A stretch of 64,000 bases of DNA from Auriscalpium vulgare. Its lineage: Eukaryota; Basidiomycota; Agaricomycetes; Russulales; Auriscalpiaceae. The DNA lies in NCBI GenBank assembly GCA_019915015.1, contig JAHBBC010000008.1, forward strand, positions 124,001-188,000, written 5' to 3'. How positions within the stretch are numbered: the first letter of the stretch is position 1; every line of letters begins with the position of its first letter. Of this stretch, positions 1 to 10,942 are shown piece by piece. The notes under the pieces are model-generated. The model was not told where the DNA came from, did not search any database, and worked only from the letters and a program-made list of their open reading frames with translations. Both the position numbers and the translations under genes were made by a program.

Positions 1-1
1 A

Positions 2-2877
2 GCGGAAGAAGGAGAGGAAGAGGAGGAACGAGCAAGAGCAGGGACGTTTATTTGGACGGCGGCAGACTGGGGAGACGGCGAGAGTGGGAGAGAAAGAGAG
101 GAGGAAACGGACAGAGGTGAGCTACAGCCGACCGCAATGCAGCGCGAAGTCTTTGCGGCCACGAAGAAGCGTTACAAGCCAGCACACCTCAAGGTAAAGC
201 CTATTCGTACGGACCTGCCGGAGCACTTCCGGATCCTCAGAGAGATCAGAGGGGACCCCCTGGCGGATATGCCGCCGCTCCCAGAGAAGCCACCGGAGTT
301 CGTACCCACGGGAAGGTACACCGCGGAACGTCGCGAACAATTTGACCGAGTCCACGACGGAGATTTCCTATGGCCGGAAGAAAGGAAGCTCATGCATGCG
401 TTTATGTGCGCACAAAACGAGGCATTTGCCTGGGACGACTCGGAGCGGGGGCGCTTCCGAGAAGACTTCTTCCCCCCGTTCACAATACCAGTAGTTCCGC
501 ATCGGCCGTGGGTTCAGCGAAATATTCCGATTCCGCCAGGGATATACGACAAGGTCATGGCGCTCATCAAGACCAAGATCGCCGCGGGAGTCTACGAGGA
601 CTCAAACTCGTCGTACCGCTCTAGGTGGTTCTGTGTGGTTAAGAAGGACGGGACCAGCCTCCGTATAGTCCATAGTCTGGAACCCCTGAATGCGGTGACC
701 ATCGCGCACTCAGGAGTACCCCCCTTCCCAGATCATTTGGCGGAGCAGTTTGCGGGGCGGCCGTGCGGGGGAATTCTGGACCTCTACGTGGGCTATGACG
801 AAAGGAGACTAGATGAAGCCTCAAGGGACCTCACGACTTTCCAGACGCCGTACGGCGCAAAACGGCTGGTGACCCTGCCTATGGGGTGGACGAATTCCGT
901 CCCGATCTTCCACGACGACGTGACCTTTATTCTCCAACCGGAAATCCCGCATATTACGGTGCCTTTTATAGACGACGTCCCCCTGAAGGGGCCGGACTCG
1001 GACTACAGGACGGAAGGCGGAGGATACGAAACGATCCCCGGCAACAACGGCATAAGGCGGTTCGTATGGGAACACTTTAACAACGTTAACAGGGTAGTCC
1101 AACGAATGCGCTACTGTCATGGCACGTTCTCAGGATGGAAATCACAGCTGTGCGTACCAGAATTCTACGTGGTAGGGCATCGCTGCACACCGCAAGGAAG
1201 GATGGCAGACGAAGAAAAGGTCGCGAAGATTCGCAATTGGGGGCCGTGCACGGATCTCTCAGACGTACGGGCTTTCTTGGGGACAGTTGGAGTCCTGCGC
1301 ATCTTTATCCGAAACTTTGCGCACCGAGCCCATGCCTTGACACACCTGACGAGGAAGGACGTCCCGTTCGAATGGGGACCCGAACAGTCGCGAGCTATGG
1401 AGGACCTCAAGGAGGCAGTCCTCGCATCACCAGCGCTCCTACCGATTGATTACACGTCGGAGGCCCCCGTGATCCTAGCGGTAGACACCTCGTACATCGC
1501 GGTGGGTTTCCTATTGAGTCAGGCGGACCCCAACGTTCCCCAAGACAGGAAGAGACGCCGATATTCTCGATTTGGTAGCATCGCGCTAAACGATCGCGAA
1601 GCGCGGTTCTCGCAGCCCAAGCTGGAGCTCTATGGTCTTTTTCGAGCCCTGCGGGCCCTTAAAGTCTACCTGATAGGGGTGAGGAACCTGACCATTGAGG
1701 TCGACGCCAGGTATATCAAAGGCATGCTGGAAAATCCTGACCTCGAGCCATCGGCCAGTATGAACAGGTGGATTATAGGCATCCTGATGTTCCATTTTGA
1801 GCTAGTGCACGTGCCGGGACTCTTCCACGGGCCCGACGGCCTATGCAGGAGGCGTAGGCAACCAGGAGACGCTCTGGAACAGGAAGACGACTTCGACGAC
1901 TGGGTTGATGCGGTGTATGGTTTCGCACATATCGTAAACATGGTAGTCCCGAAGACAGCGCAAGAGAGAGCCTCGCGACGGCAAGCTGGATGGACGGGGC
2001 CAGGAAGCATACCAGACGAACATGGGGCTGGTTCAAGCCAGGACGCGATACGTCGCGAGGAGGCCCGGCGCTCCCACGATGAACCGGCCGACGTCTGGGC
2101 AACTACGGTCCAAATGCAACCCGCACCAGCACAGGACGCGACGTATCGCGATGTTCCCAGATCAGACAAGGCTCATGAAGCTGATAAGCGGCTGGAACTA
2201 GTCAGGGACTGGTTAGGGACCCTGGCGCGGCCGGCGGACTTGACCGACGAACAGTTCGCTCGTTTCGCTCGATACGCGCTCCAGTTCTTCAGGGATGGGG
2301 ACCGCCTTTTCAAAAGGCACCACCAAGGCAGGCACCAACTCGTGCTGGGAGGAGACCGACGTATCGCGGTCCTCAAAGCAGCTCATGACGATGTCGGACA
2401 CAAAGGTGTCTACGCGACGCGGATGATGCTGTTGGAGCGTTTCTGGTGGCCATACGTGGACGCAGACGTGGCCTGGTGGGTGAGAACGTGCCATATTTGC
2501 GAAACCCGACTAGTTCGCCACAGCCTGATACCGCCAACGGTGGCAACGCCGGCGAACCTTTTCGCAAAGATGTATGCAGACACCATGCATATGCCAGCAA
2601 GCGGCGGATTCAAATACATCGTGCAAGGACGCTGCTCCGTAACCCACTATCCAGAGTGGAGAATGCTAAGGGCGGAGACGGCGGACGCCATCGCGAAATG
2701 GATTTTCGAAGACGTCTTGTGCCGGTGGGGCGCCCTGCGAGAAGTGGTCACGGACAACGGCGCACCGTTCGTGTCGGCCTTGGAATCCCTGTCGCATAAG
2801 TATGGAGTCCGGCACATTCGAATATCGGGATATAATTCGCGAGCCAACGGAATAGTCGAGCGGTCTCACTTCGACGT
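2..2877 (+). pseudogene. Ty3/gypsy retrotransposon gag-pol, 5' part (RT, RNase H, integrase), interrupted
   Basis: This is the reverse transcriptase polyprotein of an LTR retrotransposon. The frame is open from base 2, so the protein begins before the window; the first ATG is at 137. Counting from that Met, RT lies around residues 140-380 with the catalytic motif FIDDV in place of the usual YxDD. RNase H follows around residues 430-560 (VDTSYIAVGFLLSQ). The HHCC zinc finger (HDDVGHKG...CHICE) comes next, then the integrase core with the first Asp in YADTMHMP, the second in VTDNGAPF and the Glu in NGIVERSHF. The reading frame runs into the inverted repeat of a DNA transposon at 2878 and stops 37 bases later; the rest of the integrase resumes at 14427. 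Family and domains are clear. The interrupted copy cannot encode a full polyprotein. Confidence 0.93.
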
Positions 2878-2887
2878 CATCAGGAAA
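2878..2887 (+). repeat. Left terminal inverted repeat of the Plavaka-type element
   Basis: CATCAGGAAA is the exact reverse complement of the last ten bases of the element (14417-14426). Weaker similarity continues inward (TCCTATGTAG on the left; TCCTACATAG on the right after reverse complementing). The preceding GT is repeated directly after 14426. Confidence 0.8.
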
Positions 2888-3642
2888 TTTTACCCATCCT
2901 ATGTAGATCTATGACACCTGCATAGCACATATAGTAATATAGGAAGGTCAAGTTCTATGTGGTCCTATGTAGCCACCCCTCCCCACTACACAGCGCTATA
3001 TAGTGCACAGACCATGCTACATTGTGCTACCACCACTACATAGCGCAGCCTGCCATCTGTGGTGCTACAGTAGTCACTGTAGTCAACCGTAGCCAACACA
3101 GCATGGATTGACTGCATTGCCACCTGTGCCATCATATTCAGTGTAGGAGGTGTTGGCTACGATGCCACCATAGTAGACATATGCAGTGTTGCTGCTTTAC
3201 TATGCTATGTGCACACAGTAGGCTGTGTATGCACCAGTGGCTACACATGCACTTGCTAACAGCTATGTTCACTATCTTGGCAGCACAAGCTATAATGCTT
3301 GCACCAGAAGCTCTGTTGACCATACAGCCTAGGGCACTAGCATAGGACCATTCAATATGATCATCCAAATGCAATAGACATTAAAACCATCTGGCATTGA
3401 GTCTATCATAATGAGCCTGTACCTGTACTACTTGGCTGGAGAAAGAGAAAAGACTGGGATATCAAATGATGGAAGGATAGCCTGGATATGCGACAATATA
3501 GGGAATATTAATGGACGAGAGATCACTTAATGAAATAGGAAGCACGTAGTGAATGTATCTGGAACATTGAAGAATTAGTCAGGCAAAAAGCTACCTGAGG
3601 AAGAGGGACAGACTTGGAGGATCGACGAATGGACGCTCTATC
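2888..3642. repeat. Left subterminal repeat zone, no gene
   Basis: No plausible exon is seen here. Up to about 3350 the zone is dense in short degenerate words such as CTATGTAG, CTACATAG, GCTACAGTAG and TGTAGCC in both orientations. The right end (14160-14410) shows the same words. Such subterminal repeats are typical transposase-binding regions in CACTA-like DNA transposons; that role is inferred here. Confidence 0.6.
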
Positions 3643-5651
3643 TTAGGATGATCGAGGCATATTTGATGGGCCAGCCTCTGCGTTGGGAACCGGGGGCTGG
3701 CTGGCACCATGATCGGACGAGTCCTTGACATACTCCAACCCATCTTCAGTCACGCGTGGCGCGGTCCCGTCGTCTAGGAAGTCATCATCAGAGTCTAAGT
3801 CCGCGTTGGTCTGCAACCCAACGGTGGTGCTCAGCCCCGAGATGGTCCTGCCCAGCCGTTCAGTAAGCGGCAGTCAAATCAACGGAAGACGTACAGGGCC
3901 TCCGACCATATGCGTCGCTGTAATGACGCCAGTGCACCTGGCTGCATCTTCTTGAACTTCTCGAGAGACGTGAGATGTCGGATGTATACGGTCTGGTAGC
4001 TGTCGTGGTTGAATTCGTTGCCCTTGGTGGTTTTGACCCCGGTCTTCCAGTCGCACAGAGCGCATTCAATCTGCCAGATAGACGGTGAGAGAAGCCTAAC
4101 GACACAAAGCGCATGATGAAGACAACGCACGGATGTCACCAGGAGTGCAATGAGATTCAACGACACTGGGTTGAAGCGTGCGGAATAAAGACCAGCTGCA
4201 TCGGCCTTGCTGTTAGCAAGCCACTGCGCTGCGAATAGGGCGGGGATGATGGTGTTTCCAAATGGCCCACGTCGCTGGGCTGTAGCTTCAGCAGAGCATG
4301 GGATGGTGGAACAATCAGGGCCGCACCTGGTCGAGATTCCGAAAGTGAAACAAACTCTTCTTCAACAGCTGCTGCACAGCATCCTGCGCGTCGTACTTGG
4401 CGTCGACCTGGATGAGGCGGTAGTGCGAGGGAACCAAACTTTGCGCCTTCGTCTTGACCTGCCCACGAAGCTGCCAGGTGCGCTGGCCGATCTAGAGGGA
4501 GACAGCGTTGGACAGCGAGGTGAAAAGGAGAGAAAAACTCGCACTATGGACAGCATTGTTTCCCGATACAGCTGGTCCTTATCAAAGCGCGCCCGCCGAC
4601 GTGGCGCTGAGAGCTCCCGACAGGCCTCGAGGTAGCTAGCCTTACTCATCTGCACCGTCTCTGCGTCCTCGGGAAAGCCTTGCTCGTTGGCGACCTTGAT
4701 CCTCATGTGAATGTTTGCGACCCTGAGGAGGCCTTTCGTTGCCGGTGACTGCTTTTTCTGCAGCGCCCAAGCAGCGCGTGCTGGATCGTATGGCGTGAAG
4801 GGCACTTCCTTCGAAGCTTGCTGGCGGCTTGCGCGAGGCGGCGTTGACGGCGTTGACATCGGACCAGGGCTGGATGTGCGCGGTGGGCTGGACGACGGCG
4901 GCAGGTTGACGTTGCCCGATGGGCTGAGCGAATGCGATGAGTTGCTCTTGTTCTTGAGGCGCGCGGGAAGCTTGCTGGCGACCGGCTTTGGGGTGCTGAA
5001 GCGGATCTACGGAACAAGTTAAGGGCATACTGGGCTGCTGGCAAGTATGACTGACCTCAGGAATCCTAGCGTCGCGCGGCAGAGGGTCCTTCCTCGCCTT
5101 CTTGCTGGCGGCCTGGCGCGAGGGTTGCTCGGCAGCTTCCTCCTCGTTGTCTCCTGAGTGCTCTGAGCCCGCTACCTACTGGTCAATATTCAACACAGCG
5201 TACCAGCGAGAACGGCTTACAATATTCCTTCCTCTTGCGACGCGCCCGGTATTCCTCGTCCTCAACGACGCTAAAGTCATCCTCGCCTATATCTGCCTGA
5301 GCGTCGCGCTGCTCCATGCTTTCAGGCATATCTGCGTCAGCATCCTCGTCGTCGTCTTCCTCTTGAGCTTCTGCCGCCTGAAATGCTGCCTCGGCCTCGT
5401 TCGATTCCTGTTCGTCCTGCAGCCGATCTTGCTGGCGTTCTAACGTTGCAGTTGAAGATGGGCTTGGCGGGACATGCAAGCAACGACGTACGTTTTTTTT
5501 TGGCTGCCTTGGCCGCCTTTTGAGCCTTCGCCAACAGATTCCTGAGTGTCGCTTCGTCCAGCCGGCTGACATCAACCCTGCCGCTCGGCGACGGCGGTTG
5601 CTGGTTGCTACGAGTGTTCATGGCGCGTGCAGGCGCAGGGTTGCGAGCCAT
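3643..5651 (-). CDS. DUF6532-like nuclear-type protein, 548 aa (8 exons)
   Basis: Function is unknown. My splice model on the minus strand is 5651-5492, 5439-5221, 5171-5056, 5006-4545, 4491-4327, 4274-4131, 4070-3895 and 3847-3643; all junctions are GT-AG and the phases fit, giving 548 aa. The N-terminal half is low complexity: a Lys-rich helix (AKAAKKK), an acidic run (EEDDDEDADAD) and a Ser/Pro-rich tract. The C-terminal half is a globular alpha-helical domain with segments YRETMLSI, GPFGNTIIPALF and LEKFKKMQPGAL, which I match from memory to the agaricomycete DUF6532 family. An acidic Ser/Pro tail follows. It sits inside the transposon, pointing away from the other minus-strand gene's start, so it is probably element cargo. 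The start is the ATG of MARNPAPAR; an ATG at 5777 in the same frame is possible. Family match moderate, gene model fairly strong. Confidence 0.78.
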
Positions 5652-6030
5652 GGCGCATGTAGGCGCAGGGTGAAGGACGGCTTGACGTGGCACGGGAGAG
5701 AGAAGGGGCGGACGAAGCGGAGGCCAAGCGGGCTCGCGGCAGGTAAATATGACAGGTCGGGTAACGGTCACATTCAAGACCAGCGATTCAGATTACATAC
5801 TACGTACAGACAGCAATCACTTGCATCCTCCGACTGCCTTTGAGGAGACCTGTGACCAAAATGGCACCAAGAAACACGCACGTACGATAACACAGAATTT
5901 TTTCACCTCGGGCCAACGCAGCTGAGAGAACCGACATGGAGCGTTGATGAAGGAGCTAGTGTGCACTGAGTTAGTACACAGGAGCAGAAGACGACTGGGA
6001 GGCGTCAGCATGCACGCACCTACGTCTCTA
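5652..6030. other. Gap between the two minus-strand cargo genes
   Basis: The stretch holds the presumed promoter of the DUF6532-like gene and the 3' end of the 208-aa gene. A possible upstream in-frame Met at 5777 lies here. No separate gene or strong repeat is seen. Confidence 0.4.
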
Positions 6031-6783
6031 TCACTCCTCGGAGGACTCCTCCTCATTGATGTCCATCAGCTGGGGGCGTCCCACGCAGTTCAATTCGACT
6101 CGATAGCGGGGGCTGTAATTCAAAGTAAGATTAGATGCGGCGTGTTCGTGTTCACAACTCAAGGCACAAGTTACCCAAGAACAAGCCCACTAAGACGGTC
6201 GCCCTTGTCGACAGCCCACTTCAGCTGCCCGGCCGCGTCCGTTGTGACCTGGAACTTGATCGTCAACTGCTGGGGGCCTGAAGTGCTTGACAGCTTTTTG
6301 AGCGTGGTCGGAATGGCTGTGAGGATCTCCAAAACCTCGGCTGGCTCACCGTGCAGGACGAGAACGTACCCAAACTTCAAGCCCTCCAGGCCGCCCTCTT
6401 CCAGACTGAATTCGATATTCCCATCCGCATCCGCGGTGGCTCGCACATTGATCTTGAAATGGTCCTGGTATCCTTGAGCGCTGTCGGAGTTGGGCGGCAG
6501 CATCTTGGGGACAGTTGCGAGCATGCGCGCTATCTCTGCTGTGGCGGAGTGGAAGGTCGCACGGTTGGTGGCCAGGTCTTCAACAATCTCGGGAGGCCAG
6601 GTATTCGGCGAGATAGTCGTAAAGCATAAGGCCCCCGACTTGTCGATGTCGAGGTGCACGACCTTGAGCGATAAGTATCGGGGTTAAGTCAGCGCGCGCC
6701 GTGATCGACAGAGATCGGCGACGTACGAAACGCCCAGAACCAGGCACCGTCATATAGAAGAGAACCCGCGATTGCGAATGCAT
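6031..6783 (-). CDS. Unknown transposon-borne protein, 208 aa (3 exons)
   Basis: I do not recognise a named domain. Exons on the minus strand are 6783-6727, 6662-6175 and 6112-6031, joined at clean GT-AG sites in phase, giving 208 aa. The protein starts MHSQSRVLFY and continues with a segment rich in beta-prone stretches (VRATADADGNIEFSLEEGG, then GYVLVLHGEPAEVLEILT). It ends in an acidic tail (NEEESSEE). No signal peptide or membrane helix is visible. It lies head to head with the 243-aa gene, sharing a 527-bp upstream region, which suggests shared control. Being between the transposase and the left end of the element, it is probably transposon cargo. The gene model is good; function unknown. 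Confidence 0.72.
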
Positions 6784-7310
6784 TGTGCTGTCGACGACAC
6801 GCAGATGGGCGGATGGGACTCAAGGGTTGGGATGCAAAGCGATGATGGGGGATGGGGGGCAGGGGGCAGCAAGAAGCGGTCTCCGTTGCTGCGTCTTAAG
6901 TACAGGGCCCTAGAAATAGAATAAGTAATGGACCTGCCCCCTTAGAGAGCTAAGGTTCAACGAGGCGCTGGGGACTCTGAGGTAACGCGGAGCTGAGGGA
7001 GCGGGCGGCGATGAGAGAGCCGGCAGCGATGAGAGAGCGCGCCGACGACGCGAGACAATCTAACATTGTAAGTACTGTATACTGGGCTCTCTGTTTGCGC
7101 TACCAGCGACTTTGCTGCGGAAGACGGTGAGCATTGTGCTGATTTACTGAGCACGAGGCGCACGAGGCAGCCAGCAGGCAGGCTGCAGGCAGGGCAGCGA
7201 GCAAACACGCGACACTGCGCAAGAATCAGATAAGAGGCGCAGCACCTCGGCTCACCCTCCCCAGCTTCCTCACCTCTCCCACACCTCTTCAATCAGCGCG
7301 TTCGTGCACA
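6784..7310. promoter_or_regulatory. Divergent intergenic region between two cargo genes
   Basis: Both neighbours start within this region's edges (minus gene at 6783, plus gene at 7311), so it must hold two promoters. A purine-rich GATGGGGGATGGGGGGCAGGGGG tract lies near 6842-6864, and a pyrimidine-rich stretch precedes the plus-strand ATG (7253-7290). No clear TATA box was seen. Confidence 0.5.
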
Positions 7311-8208
7311 ATGGCAACTGGGGTAAGCTATTGACCTCAGCGCCGTTGTTGCGACTGCTGATCGGCGCTCTACAGGATACCTTGCAAGACGTGAATGTTG
7401 TCGTTGCAGGACACGGCACGGTGGACGTCGTTTTTAGGCCGGCAGACTTGGGAGCGGGCACGGTGCGTCCTTGCAGCTTCTTAGCATCCACGAGCTCTCG
7501 CTGATAGACGTCGTTGCTGCTTGTAGCACATCAGATTCCTTTCGATTCCTCACGATGGTCCCAACCCCGCGCCCGCGCGCGATGGCCAACCCGCCATGCG
7601 TGCTATGCCCACTGAAGTGCGCGAAATCACCTCCAGCCGCCACACACTCGCTCCTGCTGCAGACCCTCCTCCTGCCGCCAGCGGCAGCCCTGCGCTGCTG
7701 GGCCAACCTATCGTGAACGCCCCGGCTCCCATCATCCACTGCGCCCCGCCGTCTCTGCGAGTCGCCAGCCCTGGGCACTCTCCCATAGACGTCGATCGTG
7801 CCGACTCCCCTGGATTGCAGGCGCACCATGAGGGCCAAGAGTCAGACAAAGCAGAAGCCTCGGAGCACGACAATTCGGGGCACGACAGCGACATCCCTCT
7901 TGACGACGACCCCAGCATGATGTTGCTCACGATGTCGCAGATGGCGCAGATGGGGGTGCACGGCTTGTCGGACAGCGAGGTGGCCAGGTTGGGGCTCCCG
8001 CCCGGGATCTACGTGGATTTCTCGGAACAGCCTAACTTTGACGGCGGCGAGTCTAGCGCCAGGTAAGTGCCGTGCGTTTGCTTAGGAATTCACTAATGCA
8101 ATCCAATCTAGCAACGCCCATCTGCCGCCGTCGCAAGCGAACGCTGCGCGTGCGTCCCCCGTCAAAAAGCGGGCTGGTCGCAGGGTCCGCAATCCGAGGG
8201 GGGTCTGA
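7311..8208 (+). CDS. Unknown transposon-borne protein, 243 aa (4 exons)
   Basis: Function is not recognised. Exons are 7311-7322, 7376-7462, 7527-8062 and 8112-8208, all GT-AG and in phase. The first exon encodes only MATG. The second exon has a short hydrophobic strand (VNVVVAGHG) and the third is Pro/Ala/Ser-rich, then acidic (SDIPLDDDPS), with a possible helix around MMLLTMSQMAQMGV and a motif LGLPPGIYVDF. The C-terminus is strongly basic (SPVKKRAGRRVRNPRG), which could act as a nuclear localisation or DNA-contacting tail. It is head to head with the 208-aa gene and upstream of TET/JBP on the same strand. KDZ elements often carry an HMG-like protein; I do not see a convincing HMG box here. 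Confidence 0.68.
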
Positions 8209-8877
8209 GGAGCGGGGGAAGCGGCCCTCATAGCTAGGCACTTTTGCGACTCTGTGTAGATAACAATGCTTGAATTACTTGTCTTTGAATCGTCAACGCG
8301 GGTGCAGAGATCTCAGGGCAACATGGTCACCAAGCGCCCAAGTTGACGTTTGACGCGTTGAACGCAAAGTCCGCGCCCGCCACACTCTCTTTCTTCGCCG
8401 CCGCCGCACACTCTCTTTCTTCGCCGCCTCCCACCACAGTTGGAGCCCTCCCGCCGCAAATTCGACGCGTTGCACGCCTTGCTTGTTGCGTTTAGCGCGT
8501 CGCTTTGCTTCCCTGCGAGCTTTTGGTGAGCTTCTTCATTTGCCTGCGCGTCTTGCACGGAATCGCTCCCGGCTCCTCTCGATGCAAAGGCACCCTCAGT
8601 GTTCCCAATGCTGACGAGCCTTATTGCCAGCTTCTTTGCGCGTCACTTGATTTGCCTATTCGGTGAGCTTCTTCATTTGCCCGCGCGTCTTGCACGGAAT
8701 CGCTCCCGGCTCCTCTCGATGCAAAGGCCTCCTCGCTGTTCCCAATGCTGACGAGCCTCATTCCTAGCTTGGTGCAATAGCAGTCAGTGCCTCCGATCCT
8801 ATCCTGGTGAGTCTTCTATTGTGCGCCTGCTTGACAGCACACTCATGCTTTCTACCGCTTGTGCCAGCTGGCGTGCC
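8209..8877. repeat. Upstream region of TET/JBP with a duplicated 108-bp unit
   Basis: Two direct copies of a roughly 108-bp unit lie at 8525-8632 and 8662-8770, both starting GGTGAGCTTCTTCATTTGC and differing at only a few sites. A smaller tandem pair (CACACTCTCTTTCTTCGCCGC) sits at about 8380-8425. No exon is required in this interval. A promoter role is suggested only by position. Confidence 0.7.
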
Positions 8878-10729
8878 ATGCCTCCGCTCTTCAAAACGGT
8901 GAGCACTGATCGATGCATTTGTATTCCCGCGCTGACTGTCTGCTCATGTCTGCCCGTAGCTCCGCTCTCAGAAGCGGTATTCGCCGTACGCCCGCAGCCT
9001 GCTCAAGGATGCACTCGCTGCATACTCGGAGGCCGACTTCGACCTGGAAGCTGCCCTGCGGGCATCCATGGATGACTTCAACGCTGCTCTCCAGCAAGAA
9101 CAGCAAGATGCTGCTCCATTGCCTGCGAATGCACCCGCCAGGCCCCTTCCCCTTCGTTCAAGCAAGGCCAGCAAGGCGCTCATGCCAGCGCGCCGCCCGC
9201 CCACGCACCCGCCAGCGGCGCTTCCTGCCCTCAGCAGCCTCCAGCCCCCGACAACCATGCACCCCGAGCCCTGCCTCGCCCTTCCCCTGCAGAACGATGG
9301 CCGGGAGAGCGCACCCAGCATGCCCGCGATCGAATCCGCCGCCTCAACAAACGGCGCAAGGCGGCGGCTGACGCTCCGCACGGGCTGCCGCCTGTCACTC
9401 CTCGAATTCAGGAGGCGTTCAAGAAGCAGCCCACTCTGTCCACTCCGTATAACGCCCTCAACTTTCCAGTGGCACGCGGAGCTCATATTGTGCAACGGGG
9501 CGTTCATCCCTCCGCTGAACCGTTCGTCAACAAGAAGAAGCCATGGCTAAGCAAGGAGATCCCACTAGCAACATTTGTGGACGACCTCCGCTTTCAAGTC
9601 AAAAAATGGGACGGCAGGTGCGTGCATAGTGAGCTCGGCGAGCCCAGTGCGCTGATATCCCCTTGCTGTAGCCATTGCGAGTCCGTCTTGGATAGAAAGG
9701 GCCGCGTGCTGGCACAACTAGCTGCCCCGCCCCGCCGCGATGCATCTTGGGAGAGCGTCCCCCAGTCTGTGAGCGCAGAGATGCAGGATGTCGCCAAGGC
9801 CTGCCCCTTCTCCCCGGGACAGCAAGCACACACCCGCGGGCGGTACCCCTTGCTGTCTGCAGGCTACATGCACGGCGGAGGACCAAAGGTGCGTGCGCAA
9901 TCTACTCTTGTGGCATTGCTGGGCTCATTTATTCCACAGATGCCTTATAACATCTCGTACGACAACAGCGAGCAGGCGGCAGCAGCGCAGAGGCTTTTGA
10001 GCCACGAAGGGGTGCGGAGGCTCGCAGGGCTGGGCAGCGGTGCGTCGTTTGGTCGCCATCTTGTCTTCCACATAGCTAATTTTGCCCATGCCAGGCGTCT
10101 ACCACACCTTCTCCAACAGCGCTTTTGAGCGCTGCGCGGGGGCGCTCGACGACGTTGTGGCTCACCAGCCATTCCTGAGGAAGCCCTTCGTCAACAGCAT
10201 CTTTCCCGCAGTCACATTCAACTTTGGGCCGCGCGCACTCACCGTCCCTCACCGCGACTCCCAAAACGTGCCGTATGGCTGGTGCGCTGTGACCGCACTC
10301 GGCGACTTTGACTACCATCTCGGAGGACACCTTGTGCTGTGGGACCTGGCGCTGGTTATCGAGTTTCCGCCCGGCTCCACCATCCTCATCCCTTCCGCCC
10401 TCATAACCCACAGCAACGTGGCTATCCAGCCTGGCGAAACTCGGCAGTCCATGACGCAATGGTGTGCTGGGGCCCTGATGCGATGGCAGGTCTACGGCTG
10501 TCGCACCGAGAAGACTATGCGGAAGGAGGATCGCTCCCTCGCGGAATCGTTTGACGCCGCTGCTTCAACCAGCTGGGACACCACTGCGGCTTATTTGCCC
10601 ACCTGGAGCGGCGAGCTGCCGGAGTTTGTGCAGGGTTCGTCTTCCGATGGTGGGCCTTCGTCAGATGCACAGGAGGGCTCGAATGTCAACAACGAGGCCT
10701 CCGAGTCACCAGCTGGATCCTGTGCATAG
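8878..10729 (+). CDS. TET/JBP-family 2-oxoglutarate/Fe(II) dioxygenase, transposon-borne
   Basis: TET/JBP enzymes oxidise methylated pyrimidines in DNA. Exons are 8878-8898, 8960-9617, 9672-9888, 9940-10039 and 10095-10729. The catalytic double-stranded beta-helix is in the last exon: the HxD iron ligands are in PHRDSQN, a conserved GGHLVLWDL follows, then the distal His and 2OG-binding Arg in ITHSNVAIQPGETRQS. All three iron ligands and the Arg are present, so the domain looks catalytically competent. The N-terminus (KRYSPYARSLLKDALAAYSEADFD) is helical, then Pro-rich. There is one defect: the frame shifts inside exon 2 between about 9076 and 9290. This is either a small indel or an unusual intron; 9156-9292 (weak GTTCAA donor, good CCCTGCAG acceptor) would keep the frame. 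It lies 213 bp upstream of the transposase on the same strand. Family call is strong; integrity uncertain. Confidence 0.85.
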
Positions 10730-10942
10730 GGATAGGGCGAGCGCAGTGCATATCAATTAGCTACCTGCTATTTAGTTTATACCCCAAATTGCAAAATGGA
10801 ACGGCCAACGCTTTGTCGAGCAAGATGGGATACGATACTTTTTGCCTGAGACACCAAACAGAGACGGGCCGCGTCGCCGAGCCCGCGACGCACTACTTGC
10901 TGCCTCCTACGCTTTCCGTCATTCCTACACTTTGTTTCCGTT

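Noticed and set aside
7311..8208. HMG-box protein typical of KDZ elements
   Set aside because: The protein is Pro/Ser-rich and acidic with a basic tail; the HMG Trp/Lys helix pattern is not seen.
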